A stretch of DNA of 64,000 nt from Steinernema hermaphroditum (GCA_030435675.1 CM059622.1:7564001-7628000), one strand, 5' to 3'; numbered from the stretch's first letter, positions 21,824 to 34,585 are shown. The notes: generated from the letters alone by a model not told the origin. Program-made: numbers and translations.

Positions 21824-22728
21824 TTGGGTTGGTCAATAAGTTCTTGCGGTTATTTTTGTCGATCAAAAAACGAACCTTTATGCAACAACAATAACAAGGC
21901 ATTAATCAACAATATATTCATTGTTGTTGTCCACGACCTGCTCCTACCGCTCCACCAGTTGACCGATTGCTATTCTCAAAAAATCGGCAGGTCTGGGGTC
22001 GAAGAAGTCATTGATCCAGGATTGGAGTTCTTCGTCATTTGCTAATGAAACACCCCTCATATGGTTTGACAGCGAGCGGAAGAGATGGCCCGTTGGTGCT
22101 AAGTCTGCAGAATACGATGCATGTGGAAGAATCTCCCACTTCAGCTCTTAGAGTGTGGTCTTGACGACTTTTGCAATTTGCGGGTGCGCCCGAATGAGCA
22201 GAATGTCCAGCAGAATGACTTGGCGTTTATGATTTGGTCTTTTTTTTTGGATTGCGTGGTTCAAACGATGCAGCTGGCTGATGTACAAGTTGGGTCGAAC
22301 GTCATGTTCCGCTGCAGCATTTCCCAGTGCCGCAAGCCTACACAATCCCACCATACAGATATCATTGTCTTCTTAGGGTACAGGTCTAGCTTCGCTGTGG
22401 GCTTCGCCGTTTCTTCTGGAGCGACCCATTTTTTCTTTTCTTTATATTGATACACATGCACCACCGAGCAGCTTCCGTTGCATTTTGACCTCGACGGAAG
22501 GCTAAGAGAAGCACATGCCGGGAGATGGCTCTTTTTATCTCTCGGAAAATGCATCTGAATATCTTTGAAATTCAGACACAGCATGGCTATAAAATAAAAA
22601 GTGTTACCATGCTCTTGTAGAGCAGAGATAGCTCTTTCAAACGATATGTTACAATCTGCGGTACAACAACAAAAACACTGAAAAACCGCAGATTTAAAAA
22701 AACCGCAAGAACTTATTGGCCAACCCAA
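21824..22728 (-). mobile_element. Second mariner element, degenerate
   Basis: The 905-bp element has terminal inverted repeats TTGGGTTGGTCAATAAGTTC (21824) and, inverted, GAACTTATTGGCCAACCCAA (ending 22728), each flanked by TA. On the minus strand the transposase is recognisable from ISQLHRLNHAIQKKRPNHKR and AHPQIAKVVKTT, followed by an out-of-frame HASYSADLAPT-like segment, but frameshifts and stops break it. It lies 30 bp from the end of the first mariner. Confidence 0.82.
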
Positions 22729-22937
22729 TACTATATACATACACACGAAACGGCCCTCCTTATACTTCGAAAAGGCGAACACTTTTCTCCCTTTCCCTTG
22801 GAGTCCATTTGTTCCCGGATGCGCATTCGGCGCCGTGACTCTGTGGAAACGGCAATTAGAGTTCGCCCGCGGTGGAAATAGATCGGAACCGGTGACCGAA
22901 TATTTCCCTTTCAATTGGGTATTCCTGTATCGCCGCC

Positions 22938-25900
22938 ATGGCTGTGGTCATGGCTTCGCGGATATTCGTGCTCTTCCTCTCCTCCGCAAATCTTGTGGCC
23001 TCCTACGTGCCCAACGTCGACTGCACCTTCGAGAACGACCTCTGCGGATGGAAGGCCGTTCCCTCAGCCCGACTCTTCCACGCCGACGCCGTTCCCCTGG
23101 GAGCCGCCGGATCCATCAGAGGAGGTGTGTGGCTCATCCTGCTTGAGGACGCAAAGAGTTCTTGTAGACGGGAAGTTCGTCTTCATCCAGAGTAGTTCCC
23201 CTCCCGACGAGTCCGAGATCCGTTTCACGTCGCCGACCCTCGAGAGTTCGTTAGGAACTCGAAGATTCGACTTCGTCTACTGGAAGTTGTCTCCACAAAC
23301 AAAGATAGACGTAAGTACATCGTGGGGTATTGTCATACTGTATCCCAGGTCTGCATTCAAAACGCAGGAGGGCCGTTTCGATGCGTCGACACGGCGCCTT
23401 CGGAGGTCACTCAGCGGCACTGGTTCACCCACTCGCTCGTTCTTCCTCCGAGTTTCTCCCCCTTCAGTGTAAGTCCTTCGGCATCGACCCCACTCAAGTC
23501 CCCTAGATCGTCGTCCGGGTCAGGAACGTGCACAGCGCGTCTGACATTGTGGCGTTGGACAACTTCATCTTCGAGAAAGTGCGTCCGGAGGAGTCTCCGA
23601 AGCCTGGGGCGAGCTTCTTCCCGAAGGACTTCAAGGACCTCAAGATCAAACAGATCCGCCCTAACAGGTGCGAATCCCTCTACAGGAGTAGGAAATCTGA
23701 TTCAGCCGACTTCCCGTCAACGGAAACCCCCTCGGGCGACCCGAGCAGCCCATCGGCGCGGCGACAGACCCGATCGTTCGCGCGTTCCCCGCCGAGGATC
23801 AAACGTCGCATCTGAGCGTTTGTGGAGCCATCCGGTGCAACTTCCTCGGCACGAAATGTTCCTGGTGAGAGCTGCAGAAATGCGCGGTTACAACTCGCCA
23901 GTCTAGGCGCTTCGATCGTGCATGGCGTCTTCAGGAGGGCAACATCGCCATCGAGGGCGGCGGAAATGGGTCGGCCATCAGTGAGCCCTTCAAAGTGCCC
24001 GTGGGGGCATTCTTCGAGATGGACCTATGGGTCAGGTGTGTTCCTGTCGCCCACGATGTTTTCCCACCAGAGATGCCGACTCGGATTTATTTCTCAACCC
24101 GAACCAGGCTCGGGATTTCGCAACCCGGAAGGCTCAAGCCGAACCCGGTCCGGGGTTCAGCCATATATACTAGGGAAAATTTCGATCGTTCGCGGGGAGC
24201 GGTAATAAGGGCGCAGACGACGAGAGACAATTGACATACGGCGGCGAAGCAACGGACATCCGATTTTCTCTCGTCGTCTGCTACCGCTCCCGGCGAACAG
24301 TCGGAATTTTCCCTAGTATATATGGCTGAACCCCGGGCTGGGTTCGGCTTGAGCCTGCCGGGTTGCGAAATCCCGAGCCGAGCCGACTCAGGCTGACAAG
24401 GGAACGGTCAATCATGTAACGCTAAGATCGAGGCGAGACTAGGGGCAAACGGCAGGCCTAGGTGAGTGTATTAACAGTGCAAAATACTAGGTGCCCTAAC
24501 GTGCTCTATGTCCGTCAAAAGAGACTTTCTCACCATCCTAGCGTCGTTTCTCACCGATGATTCCCAAATGACCCAGTGTATACCTAACCTCACAATTTTG
24601 TCTTACAAGGGAACCTTCCGAAGTGTCCTGCTCGGATCGAGCTGGAAATTGACACTGGTCATCATACCAGGTCATGTAAACACCCTTCGCAAATTTTGGT
24701 CGAACGATTATAATCAACTTTGCCCAAAAGTGAACAAACGGTATGTGTGACTGATCTGGTAAGCAGCTTGGTGGACGTTTTTGGGATCCGGGTTCGACTC
24801 CGCTTCGGACCAACATTTTTTCTTTTCGCTTCTCCAACATATTTAAGCTTGATTTTTTCTTCGTGCTCAATCCTATCCAAACTTCAGTTATGAATGCTAG
24901 CAATGTTTTGCGCCTCCTTACGGGAGTACGGTCAAACGTGTAACGCTAAGATCGAGGCGAGACTAAGGGCAAACGGTAGGCCTAGGTGAGTGTATAAACT
25001 GTGCAAAAAATCAGCTGCCCATACGTCAAAAAAGTCCTTCAAATAAGATGCGCTATTCTTTCTCACGCACATATCATCGTTTCTCACCGGTGATTCCTAA
25101 TTGACCCAGTGTGTACTTAAGCTCGCAACTTTGTTTTGGTTGGAAAGTATTCATGCATACTAACTAAAGTAACCGTCCGATAAATCACGATCCAACTATC
25201 AGACAGATCTTAAGTATATACTTTGGCGCTTGGGAATCACCAGTGAGAAACGGATATCTACTTGCTTGGAACAGATACCGCATCTTTTTGGACGGGCATA
25301 GAGCGCATATGAACAGCTAAGTTTTTGCTCAGTTTACATACTCACCGAGGCCTACCGTTTGCCCCTAGTCTCGCCTCGATCTTAGCGTTACACGTTTGAC
25401 CGTACTCTCGTAAGGAGGCGCAAAACATTGCTAGCATTCATAACTGAAGTTTGGATAGGATTGAGCACGACGAAAAAATCAAGCTTAAATATGTTGGAGA
25501 AGCGAAAAGAAAAAATGTAGGTCCGAAGCGGAGTCGAACCCGGATCCCAAAAACGTCCACCAAGCTGCTTACCAGATCAGTCACACATACCGTTTGTTCA
25601 CTTTTGGGCAAAGTTGATTATAATCGTTCGACCAAAATTTGCGGAAGGTGTTTACGACCTGGCATGCGTATAAGCAGGTGCCCTTTTGGAGTTGACATTC
25701 AGTAATGGAGGCCTATCTGTGTGTTAATTTCCAGCTCGATCCGAGCAGGACACTTCGGAAGGTTCCATTGTTAGTTGGAAAATGTTCGTACATACAACCT
25801 AAGGTAGCCGTCTGACAAATCACGATCCGACTATCTGATGCTTATTAGGTGTACACTGGGTCACTTGGGAATCACCGATGAGAAATCAATGCGGCATCGG

Positions 25901-27161
25901 TGAGAAAACATATCACATCTCTTTTGACGGACATAGAGCACGTTAGGGCACCTAGTATTTTGCACGGTTAATACACTGACATAGGCCTACCGTTTGTCCC
26001 TAGTCTTGCCTCGATCTTAGCGTTACATGATTGACCGTTCCCTTGTCAGTTGGCATCTCTGTTTCCCACCCGCCGAGTTTCAGTAATAAGACGAGCATTG
26101 TCGTCCGCGAAACAGCACACTCCCTCGATCGGGTCATCTACAGCAGTTTCGGCCTCTCCCACAACGGCTGGCACCGAGTCCGTGTTCCCATAAAGCCCTC
26201 CTACGAGCCAGTAGAGCTGCGGATCCAGGCGTTCCTCGAAGGAGAGGGTGTTAACTTCGCTACCATATCCAGGACGCGCCTTGTAGACCAGAAGGGCTCG
26301 GAGATGCCGTGTGAAACCGAAGGAAAACGCCTGCAGATCGGAGGCGCCGCCACTCAGATCCGACCAAACCAAACGCTCCAGCGGCTCACCGCCCTTCAGT
26401 CACTCAAAGAGGTTCGCGAATGAGCGGTCGCGTAGTGCAATCCCGGCGTTCAGATCGACGTCGCCTTCACGAAACGCCCTCTTTCCGTGGCGTTGCTTCC
26501 CACCATGCCCCCACTCGGATCCTTTCCAGCCCTTCCCCAGCTCGGTGCTCTTCCCCATCCTCCTCCGACTGCTCCGCCGGCTACTTTGCCTCCGCTGAGC
26601 GCTCTCTTCCCTCCGATGGCAAACACTCTGCCTCCGAACTCGCAGATCGCCGCGCTCCTCACCGATCCGAACGCCCTCCGCTCGCTCCTCTCCAGCGGAA
26701 GCCTTCCACCCTCGGTGAACGAACTCGTCGCCAGGTTCGGAAGCCAGCCGATGCTCGAGGGCCAGCTCCGGCAGCTGGCCCAGCGCTTTGGCTTCGCGAA
26801 CCTCTCCATGGAGAAGGCCCTCGAGCTCTTCAAGCAGTTCACCTCCTCCGGTCCGAAGTCCGTCGGCAAGGCCGTGCACCAACCGAAGTCGCCCCTTTCC
26901 GATCTCCCGCCGATCCGCCCTGTCAACGCCAACGACAAGGACTTCGAAGTCGTCCAGAAGAACGACGAGATCCGTCCCGCTCCGGAGCAGCGGCTCCAGT
27001 CAGCACTCACCAGCCGGCTCTCCTCGTTCCTGAAGCTCCCCCAGGCCCCGGACCACCAGCGTCCTCTGCAGCGGAAGAACCTCGACTTCGTCATCGAGAA
27101 CGCGTGGAAGGCACGCAAAGCGACGCACAGTGGCGAAGTCGAGAGCGAGCGAATCATCTAA
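22938..27161 (+). CDS. Secreted MAM-like domain protein with proline-rich C-terminal region
   Basis: The N-terminus is a signal peptide (MASRIFVLFLSSANLVAS), then VDCTFENDLCGWKAV, the start signature of a MAM adhesion domain. After a 43-nt intron ending CTTGTAG come GDGKFVFIQSSSPPDE and WKLSPQTKI, then IVVRVRNVHSASDIVALDNF, the usual MAM end. A second MAM-like unit follows: CGAIRCNFLGTKCSW, GGNGSAISEPFKVPVGAFFE, then the next exon (26050 on) with TSIVVRETAHSLDRVIYSSF and GLSHNGWHRVRVPI. The last exon (26445-27161) is rich in Pro and Leu (LPQLGALPHPPPTAPPATLP) and ends EVESERII. I do not know an orthologue. One intron (about 24040-26049) is about 2 kb and full of palindromic elements; all others are about 40 nt. 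Exon joins are inferred by phase. Confidence 0.6.
24066..24392. mobile_element. Short palindromic element (MITE-like) in the MAM-gene intron
   Basis: The two arms are inverted copies of about 140 bp: GGCTCGGGATTTCGCAACCC, GGCTCAAGCCGAACCC and TATATACTAGGGAAAAT occur near 24110-24180 and, inverted, near 24305-24385. It has no coding capacity. A target duplication was not found. Confidence 0.7.
24740..24812 (+). other. tRNA-like sequence (degenerate), left arm copy
   Basis: CTGATCTGGTAAGCAGCTTGG resembles a tRNA D-arm or A box, and GGGTTCGACTCC resembles the T-arm or B box, spaced as in a tRNA. The acceptor stem does not close and the T-stem has mismatches, so it is not a working tRNA gene. 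A tRNA-derived SINE or tRNA pseudogene carried in the palindrome is the best reading. The following CGCTTCGGACCA even ends like a tRNA 3' end. Confidence 0.4.
25520..25592 (-). other. tRNA-like sequence, right arm copy
   Basis: Inverted counterpart of the tRNA-like block at 24740-24812, in the other arm of the same palindrome and nearly identical over its length. It carries the same B-box-like GGGTTCGACTCC on the minus strand. Confidence 0.4.
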
Positions 27162-28251
27162 TTTATTTCCGAATGCAGTACTCTAAAGATCTCTTCCTCA
27201 CTTCCTCGTAGCCTATGCAAAGGACGGCGATCTTTGGTCGTTGTCCTCTTAGGCACTAAACGTTCGATGTCGAAAGCGGCAAACAAATATGTTGTCCTCT
27301 TCTGCGCTTTCGTTTGCCTCGCCGACCGCCGGGTGATTCATCCGCGCGATAAGGCTGCTGATCCTCCGAATCACAAATGGATCGATTGGACGGTCGGTGG
27401 ACAGCTTCTTCTGGGAACGAAACAGGGCTTGAGGGAACAGCATGGCAATAAGGGTCACAAAGTCATCCGAGGGAAATCTCTGTTTGGTGAGCATTCTTTC
27501 GATCACCCGAATCGTCTACAGCGGTGTTATCGGAACCGTCTTTGTATTTATCGGTTACAAAGCCACTTCTGCTCCGAAGCAAGCAGTCTCGCGATACACA
27601 CGTTGCCATCTCCAGCGAGGACACACAAATGAACAGGCCTCTGGGGATTCACCCTCGCGAAGTTCCCCCCTATATATGTGACGTTTTGAGGGGTCGTTTA
27701 GGTGGTGTGGTTTGGTGCGTTTTTGATACAATTTTGTGTGGATAATCCTTAGGGGCGGAAATTTTTTTAGTAAAAAAAATTTTTTCAAAATCGTTGAGAC
27801 CTGGAGATATGACCCGTTTTAGGCAAAATCAATAAAAAATCGAAAAAAAAAATTTTTTTTGTAGGAAAAAATTTTGCAGAGTAAGTTTGTATTGCATGTT
27901 GTAGAGCGTCGAAAGCTGCACAAATTCAATCGAACAGATTTTCGAGAAAAAATTAAAAAAAAAAGAAAAAAAAGATTTTCGGAAAAAAAAATGGCCTTCA
28001 ATAAAAAGCCTAAGGATCTGTGGATTCGCGTTTGTTCTGCGCAAGCTTGGTATCAAAAGAAAGCCCGTTAAATTCCGCACACTTTGCCGTTTGGGATTTT
28101 GGAAATTCGAATTCCTCGCAGAGAAATTAACGAAAGAAGTTTTGGTCCGAATTTCGGGGAGCAAGTTCGGGGATTACGAAAGCGATGCCACGGGTCTCGA
28201 CGCGATTTGCCTGTGTCACAGTGGAAGGGGAGCAACTTTCGGACGAGCGAG
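27162..28251. other. Gene-poor stretch, AT-rich in part
   Basis: No recognisable gene. On the minus strand two short frames at 27249-27506 and 27555-27788 could be joined by a splice near 27510-27570, but the product is unknown to me and there is no supporting motif. From about 27720 to 28010 the sequence is runs of A and T. CCTATATATGTG at about 27668 resembles a TATA element without a clear gene behind it. Confidence 0.4.
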
Positions 28252-28665
28252 TAGGGTTGTCGAATCGTCGAGGGTGGTATTCGATGATTTTTTTCGAATA
28301 CTGAAAAATAAACAGGAATGACGAACTTTTAATTAGAATCGCCAGTGCGCATCACACGGATAAACTTCAGTGCTACCATTTGCTACCAAAAACCACAAAA
28401 AAGGAGAACAAAAAACAGAAATTCAATCCGGTATTCGATAGAATTTATTCGATTAGATTCGATTCGATGAAATTCGATCGAATACCGGACCGCAAACCTT
28501 GATTTTGTTATATTTGTCCGTAGTTTTTGGTAGCAAATGGTAGCCCTGGAGTTGATCCATGTTATGCGCACTTGCGATTCTAATTAGAAGTTCGTTACTC
28601 ATGTCTATTTTTCGGTATTCGATGAAATTCGATCGAATACCACCCACGACGATTCGACAACCCTA
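28252..28665. mobile_element. hAT-type MITE with 8-bp target duplication
   Basis: The 414-bp element starts TAGGGTTGTCGAATCGTCG and ends with the inverse. It is flanked by CGAGCGAG at 28244-28251 and 28666-28673. Its interior is largely palindromic (GGTAGCAAATGGTAGC and its inverse, several GAATACC/GGTATTC blocks). Eight-base duplications and the TAGGG terminus point to hAT mobilisation; no transposase is encoded. Its ends differ from the CAGGG ends of the hAT at 15868, so that element is not the obvious partner. Confidence 0.82.
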
Positions 28666-29229
28666 CGAGCGAGCGAAGCGAGCGTGGACCTGTTGCACAG
28701 CAGCAACCTAACTTTTTCCAAAACTTCTTCGACCGATGTTAACCTGTCTCGCAGCCTAGGCTAGTTGAGGAGGATATGTGCCTCCGCTGTCAGCGCCAAC
28801 TTCCCTCGACAGCTTACAGTTCCAGGCGCAGCCCTAACCTCGATTAGCTTTCTAGAACATCCCTCTCCCTCGGTTTCGGTCCGAGTCCGGTAAATCTAGA
28901 AGGCTTCAAGAAGTTTGTTTTGTAGCGATCGTGCACGTGATATCCCACCGCGCAGCGCTCCCTCACGCGCGCGCTGTTTTGATCCGATCCGCCCCGCCTC
29001 TCCGGCGCCCTGTGGCCGCTGTTGGCCTGACAAAATGGACGGCGGGGAGAGAACGCCGCATGGCATGTTTTGCCACCGCCGCTGCCTGCCTTCCTTTCCG
29101 AACTCGCCTTCTTCGCTCTCTTTTTCTTGTGTGCAGTGATCCTCCGCTCGCTGATTAGAGAAAAACGCGGTCGCGCACCCACTCGGATCGTCTTACTGAT
29201 TGCAGTCGCCGTTTCAGCACAACATCGCA
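28666..29229. other. Ferritin upstream region
   Basis: No coding region was recognised. It should hold the ferritin promoter. I looked for an iron-responsive element: the CAGTGA near 29135 does not sit on a matching 5-bp stem. GTTTCAG at 29212-29218 is a 3' splice site before the ferritin ATG. Confidence 0.45.
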
Positions 29230-29840
29230 ATGGCTGCCCAAGAAGGAGGATCGCTGGTTCGTCAACATTACACCAACGAAGTCGAAGCTGCTGTTAACAA
29301 GCAGATTAACATCGAGCTCTACGCCAGTTATGTGTACCTTAGCATGGTAAGCCTGTAGGATCTCCTTCAGAACCGACCTTGTGCCTTCAGTCCTTCTATT
29401 TCGACCGCGACGATGTCGCCCTTCAGAACATTTCCAAGTGGATGAAGAAACAGTCCGACGAGGAGCGAGAGCACGCCATGACTTTGATGAAATTCCAGAA
29501 CACTCGCGGCGGCCGTATCGTTCTCCAGAACATCCAAAAGCCCGAGAAGGATGAGTGGGGCAGCGCCCTCAACGCTTTTGAGGCGGCGCTCGCCCTGGAG
29601 AAGTTCAACAACCAATCGCTTCTGGAGCTCCACGCGCTCGCAAGCGCCAACAACGACGCTCAGGTACGACAGCCGGCGAGTGACCAATGATCGAACGATG
29701 TTTTTCAGATGTGCGACTTTCTCGAGGACAAGTATCTTCGCGAGCAAGTGGAATCGATCGAGGAGATCGCCAAGTTCATCACAAATCTCAAACGTGTCGG
29801 CAGTGGGCTCGGCGAATACCAGTTTGATAAGCACATGTAA
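29230..29840 (+). CDS. Ferritin heavy-chain-like subunit
   Basis: Cytosolic ferritin oxidises Fe(II) and stores iron in a 24-mer shell. The product, about 170 aa, starts [20 protein letters not shown] and ends EYQFDKHM, a normal length. The ferroxidase ligands are present: E29 and Y36 ([10 protein letters not shown]), E63, E64 and H67 (SDEEREHA), and the Glu of [13 protein letters not shown], so this is a catalytic H-type subunit. There is no signal peptide, as in cytosolic nematode ferritins. Two short introns follow YLSM and NDAQ. A GTTTCAG acceptor lies 11 nt before the ATG. No iron-responsive element was found, so regulation is probably transcriptional. Confidence 0.93.
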
Positions 29841-31651
29841 ATTTGATGTAACATTAACCGAAAGAATTGTGTTTATGAGATTTTTTTTACACGATTTATC
29901 TTCCCGAATCAACGGCTTACACCGTGCAGGACGTCTCATATATGCACAGAGAAGAACATAGTCACACCGTGGTCGCTGATTTTCTTCTGATTTCGGTGGA
30001 GCAGACGAATCCGAATAGAATGCAGCGTTCCCATTAGTTTGCGCGGGCATTGAAGTCGTGAAGAGCTGATTCCGGAAGTGGAATAGCGGTGGAGCAGAGC
30101 CAACGGAGCGGAGAGTCATCTTCGGTGCGGCTGGCGGCGAGGACTTCGGAGTTGCAACGCTTCTTCGGCTTCTCTGGCGCGGGTAGAGTCGGGCGGTCGT
30201 GACGGGCTTCTTGGCGAGACGGTGGAACTACGGCTCCCTGGTGTTCCAGGCCTTCTGGGAGCCGGGGCGATCATTGTGCCAACAGCGACGGCCGAGAACG
30301 ACCGCTCACTTAACTCATTCGGCTCAGACAGCCTCTGAGAGAGAGAGCGAGTGGACGACCCGACCGATCGCTGGGGGCACAAATGAAAGACCCGTTTATG
30401 AGATACCACCAGTAAATGATTATTTAACGCTGTTGCCGTGTCTAAGATTTGTTGTTCGAAACGACTGGAGTAAATATTTGCCTGTGTGGGATGGTCTTCA
30501 GCTACCGGATGGAGTACGGATGTTTTTGCGATGCATCGCACAACGATGGAGTGGTCGTCGCAGGGCTCAATGATATGTGTTCTTCAACAAGCTCGTCACG
30601 GTCGAGGCGATGGTTTTGTTTTGATGCAATATATACGAGTATAAACGAGTAAAGTAATCTCCATCTGCTTCTGGCCACGTGAAGATTTCGATTTCCGTAG
30701 TTTAGTAGTCTTTAGTAGTCTATCAGACAGTATCATGTCTGTTTATTCACAGCTCAACTCAGACATAAACTCTACTGCCGGGCAGCGTAACCGTTTGGAG
30801 AACATGTTCGAAAATGAACAACTGCAACGTTTCTCAGAGTGGCGACACCCACGAGGGTTTCAAAAGAAAACGTTAGCGCGCCTAAGGCGGTCCCAGAGCG
30901 GAGTTCCCTCGTCTACCGTAGCCACCTTGCTATTTGAAATGGTCGCTCTCGCTCACGCAGTCCAGTGATAGTGCTGGCGAAGTAGATGTAAGGCAGAAGA
31001 GACACAAATGAGGCTCAGCGGAGTGTATAAGGCGAAAAGAGAAGGTTCGTTCTGCAGGCTGCAGAAGCCGAAATGGCACTCAAGGCTCGGGTGACGCAGT
31101 GCAATCTCGCGTGGTGGGAGTCATCTCGAAGAGTTTCGACTCTTCGTGATCGATCGCTCTTCGTTTCCGTACGCGATTCAGTATTTCTGTTCTTCTCCAT
31201 GCTTCGACCGTTCGTTGCTGTTATGTGCCGAAGTCGTTGCCGGAATTTGTGTAAAACGTAAAATTTGTGCAATGCGTTCTTCACATCTCGCCGAATTCTG
31301 GCATTTTAGCGATGGACTACAATCACAGTTCAGTTTCGTCTGTCATTGATGTCGTTTTCGGTATTGTCTTTTCCACGGGCTTTATTCTGTTATCTTGTTC
31401 TTTACGATGCCTCCTATTCCATTTCATCGCGAAAGCTACAACTTCCAATTGTGCTTTCATTAGCTCTCTTCCTGTTGAGATGGCGCTTTAAATTGGCATT
31501 TATGTTGATGATCCGGTCCTCAGTGAATTGACTGGATTTCTTGCGCGTTTGATCTATGGAGACCACCGTTAGCGACATTCTTGCTTGATATTGAATCATG
31601 TTCTTCGTTCTTTCAGGCGGAAGCGTCGTAACCACTGTCAGTCGTAGGAAA
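29841..31651. other. Intergenic stretch with only doubtful short frames
   Basis: Two short open frames might be real: 29880-30119 minus (about 80 aa, basic, serine-rich) and 30735-30968 plus (77 aa, MSVYSQLNSDINSTAG...). Neither matches a family I know or has a good splice context. The last part must contain the CK2 promoter; a TTCTTTCAG acceptor at about 31608-31616 precedes the CK2 start by about 36 nt. Confidence 0.4.
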
Positions 31652-32866
<1,215 letters not shown>

Positions 32867-33108
32867 TTGAAATTATTTTGAGTTCGTTTGTTGACGTGAT
32901 ACTGTTCGTGCCAATCCTGTTTTGTTTGTACGAAGATTAAACTAACTGGACTGAAGTGTAAGAGTTAAGCTGTCGTTGCAGCGGAGTGACTTATTTCAAA
33001 TAAATAAATTCCTCACTCTTCGGCTCTGGTGATACGAAAGTGGTATTGGGAAGCGCCCGCTTCATGTATTTTGGGTTTCGCGTGATTGGGGTAATTGGAC
33101 GTTTTAAG

Positions 33109-34585
33109 ATGGTGCCAACTCGGGCAGCAGCAGCAGTGATCTCCCCTCTGCGCCTTCTCTGTGCTAGGGCGGCGTCGTCAGCGGCATCGGTGGCCCCGAA
33201 GAAGCCACTGTACCTCGATGTTCAGGCGACTTCTCCGATGGACCCGCGAGTGGTGGACGCGATGCTCCCGTACATGATCAACGACTTCGGGAATCCGCAC
33301 AGTCGGACGCACTCCTACGGCTGGGAAAGCGAGAAAGCGCTGGAAAACGCCAGAGCCGAAGTCGCCTCCCTGATCGGAGCTGATCCACGCGAGATCGTCT
33401 TCACCTCGGGCGCCACCGAGTCGAACAACTTGGCTCTGAAGGGAGTCGCGCACTTCCAGAAGGCCGCCGGGAAGAACCACGTGATCACCGCGCAGACGGT
33501 GAGTTCTTCTGGGGGAGAGATGGGTACCTTTCTGTTTCAGGAGCACAAATGCGTTCTGGACTCATGTCGATACCTGGAGAACGAGGGTTTCAAGGTCACG
33601 TATCTCCCGGTACAGAGCAACGGCATAGTCGACCTGGAGGAGCTGGAGGCGGTGATCACACCCGAAACTACGGTCGTATCGATCATGGCAGTGAACAATG
33701 AAATCGGCGTTATTCAGCCTCTCAAGGAGATCGGTGAGTGTATCTGGGTCTCAATGCAGCACTGTAGACCATACTCAGGCGAGCTTTGCCGCAAGAAGAA
33801 GGTTTACTTCCACACGGACGCTGCGCAGGCCTGCGGGAAGATCCCTCTCAACGTTAACGATCTGAAGGTGGACTTGATGTCGATTTCCGGCCACAAGATC
33901 TACGGTCCCAAAGGAATCGGAGCGCTCTATGTGCGCAGACGCCCTCGCGTCCGTTTGGAAGCTCACATCAGCGGAGGAGGCCAGGAGAGAGGACTTCGCA
34001 GCGGAACGATGCCCACTCCGCTTTGCGTCGGCCTCGGGGAGGCCTGCAAGATAGCAAAGCACGAGATGACGATGGATCATGCCCACGTCAGTCGCCTGGC
34101 GAAGCGACTGATCGAGGGAATCTCGGCCAAGGTGGACATGGTTATCCGGAATGGCGATGAGAAACGCAACTACCCAGGTTAGTGATGAGCAGTGGAATAA
34201 CACCGTCAAGAAGCACTGCAGGTTGCGTGAATTTATCGTTCGCCTACGTCGAAGGTGAGAGCCTTCTAATGGCTCTCAAAAACATCGCCCTTTCGTCGGG
34301 AAGTGCCTGCACTTCAGCTAGTTTGGAGCCTTCCTACGTGCTTCGGGCAATCGGAGCGGACGAGGACCTTGCGCACTCCTCCATCCGATTTGGAATAGGC
34401 AGATTCACCACAGAACAGGCATGGCTGACGTTCTACAGTAGTGTTTATCCCAATATGTTCAGGAAATCGACTACACAATCCAGACGTGCGTCAAGGAAGC
34501 GCAACGGCTGCGCGAAATGAGCCCCCTCTGGGAGATGGTTCAAGAAGGTGTCGATCTGAAGAGCATAAAGTGGAGTCAGCATTGA
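33109..34585 (+). CDS. NFS1: Mitochondrial cysteine desulfurase
   Basis: NFS1 takes sulfur from cysteine for iron-sulfur cluster assembly in mitochondria, and for tRNA thiolation. The N-terminus [20 protein letters not shown] is a good matrix-targeting peptide. Then [53 protein letters not shown], the PLP-lysine motif [23 protein letters not shown], and the loop with the catalytic cysteine [17 protein letters not shown]. The C-terminus [20 protein letters not shown] then WSQH is nearly the vertebrate one. Introns lie after TAQT, KEIG and NYPG; the last one (34419-34462) must start with GC instead of GT. An in-frame upstream ATG at 33040 would give a longer leader and is less likely. Confidence 0.95.

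Larger units (their letters stand above)
24393..26049. mobile_element. Large palindromic element, nested, in the MAM-gene intron
   Basis: The ends are CTGACAAGGGAACGGTCAAT and its inverse, and the whole 1657 bp is roughly palindromic about a centre near 25200. The terminal block (GTAACGCTAAGATCGAGGCG, then GCAAACGG.AGGCCTAGGTGA) occurs twice per arm, at about 24414 and 24938 and inverted at about 25375 and 26015. This suggests a related palindrome of about 530 bp sits inside an older one. No transposase is present. The CAG that ends the element serves as, or abuts, the 3' splice site of the host intron. Confidence 0.7.

Noticed and set aside
24740..24812. Functional tRNA gene
   Set aside because: The acceptor and T stems do not pair and it occurs as inverted copies inside a transposon; kept only as tRNA-like.
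29120..29150. CAGTGA before ferritin as an iron-responsive element
   Set aside because: The flanking five bases do not pair (GTGTG against TCCTC) and no bulged C is in place; it also resembles a splice acceptor.
29367..30119. A 250-residue minus-strand protein across ferritin
   Set aside because: Most of it is antisense to the conserved ferritin exons; only the last 80 residues lie outside and they have no support.
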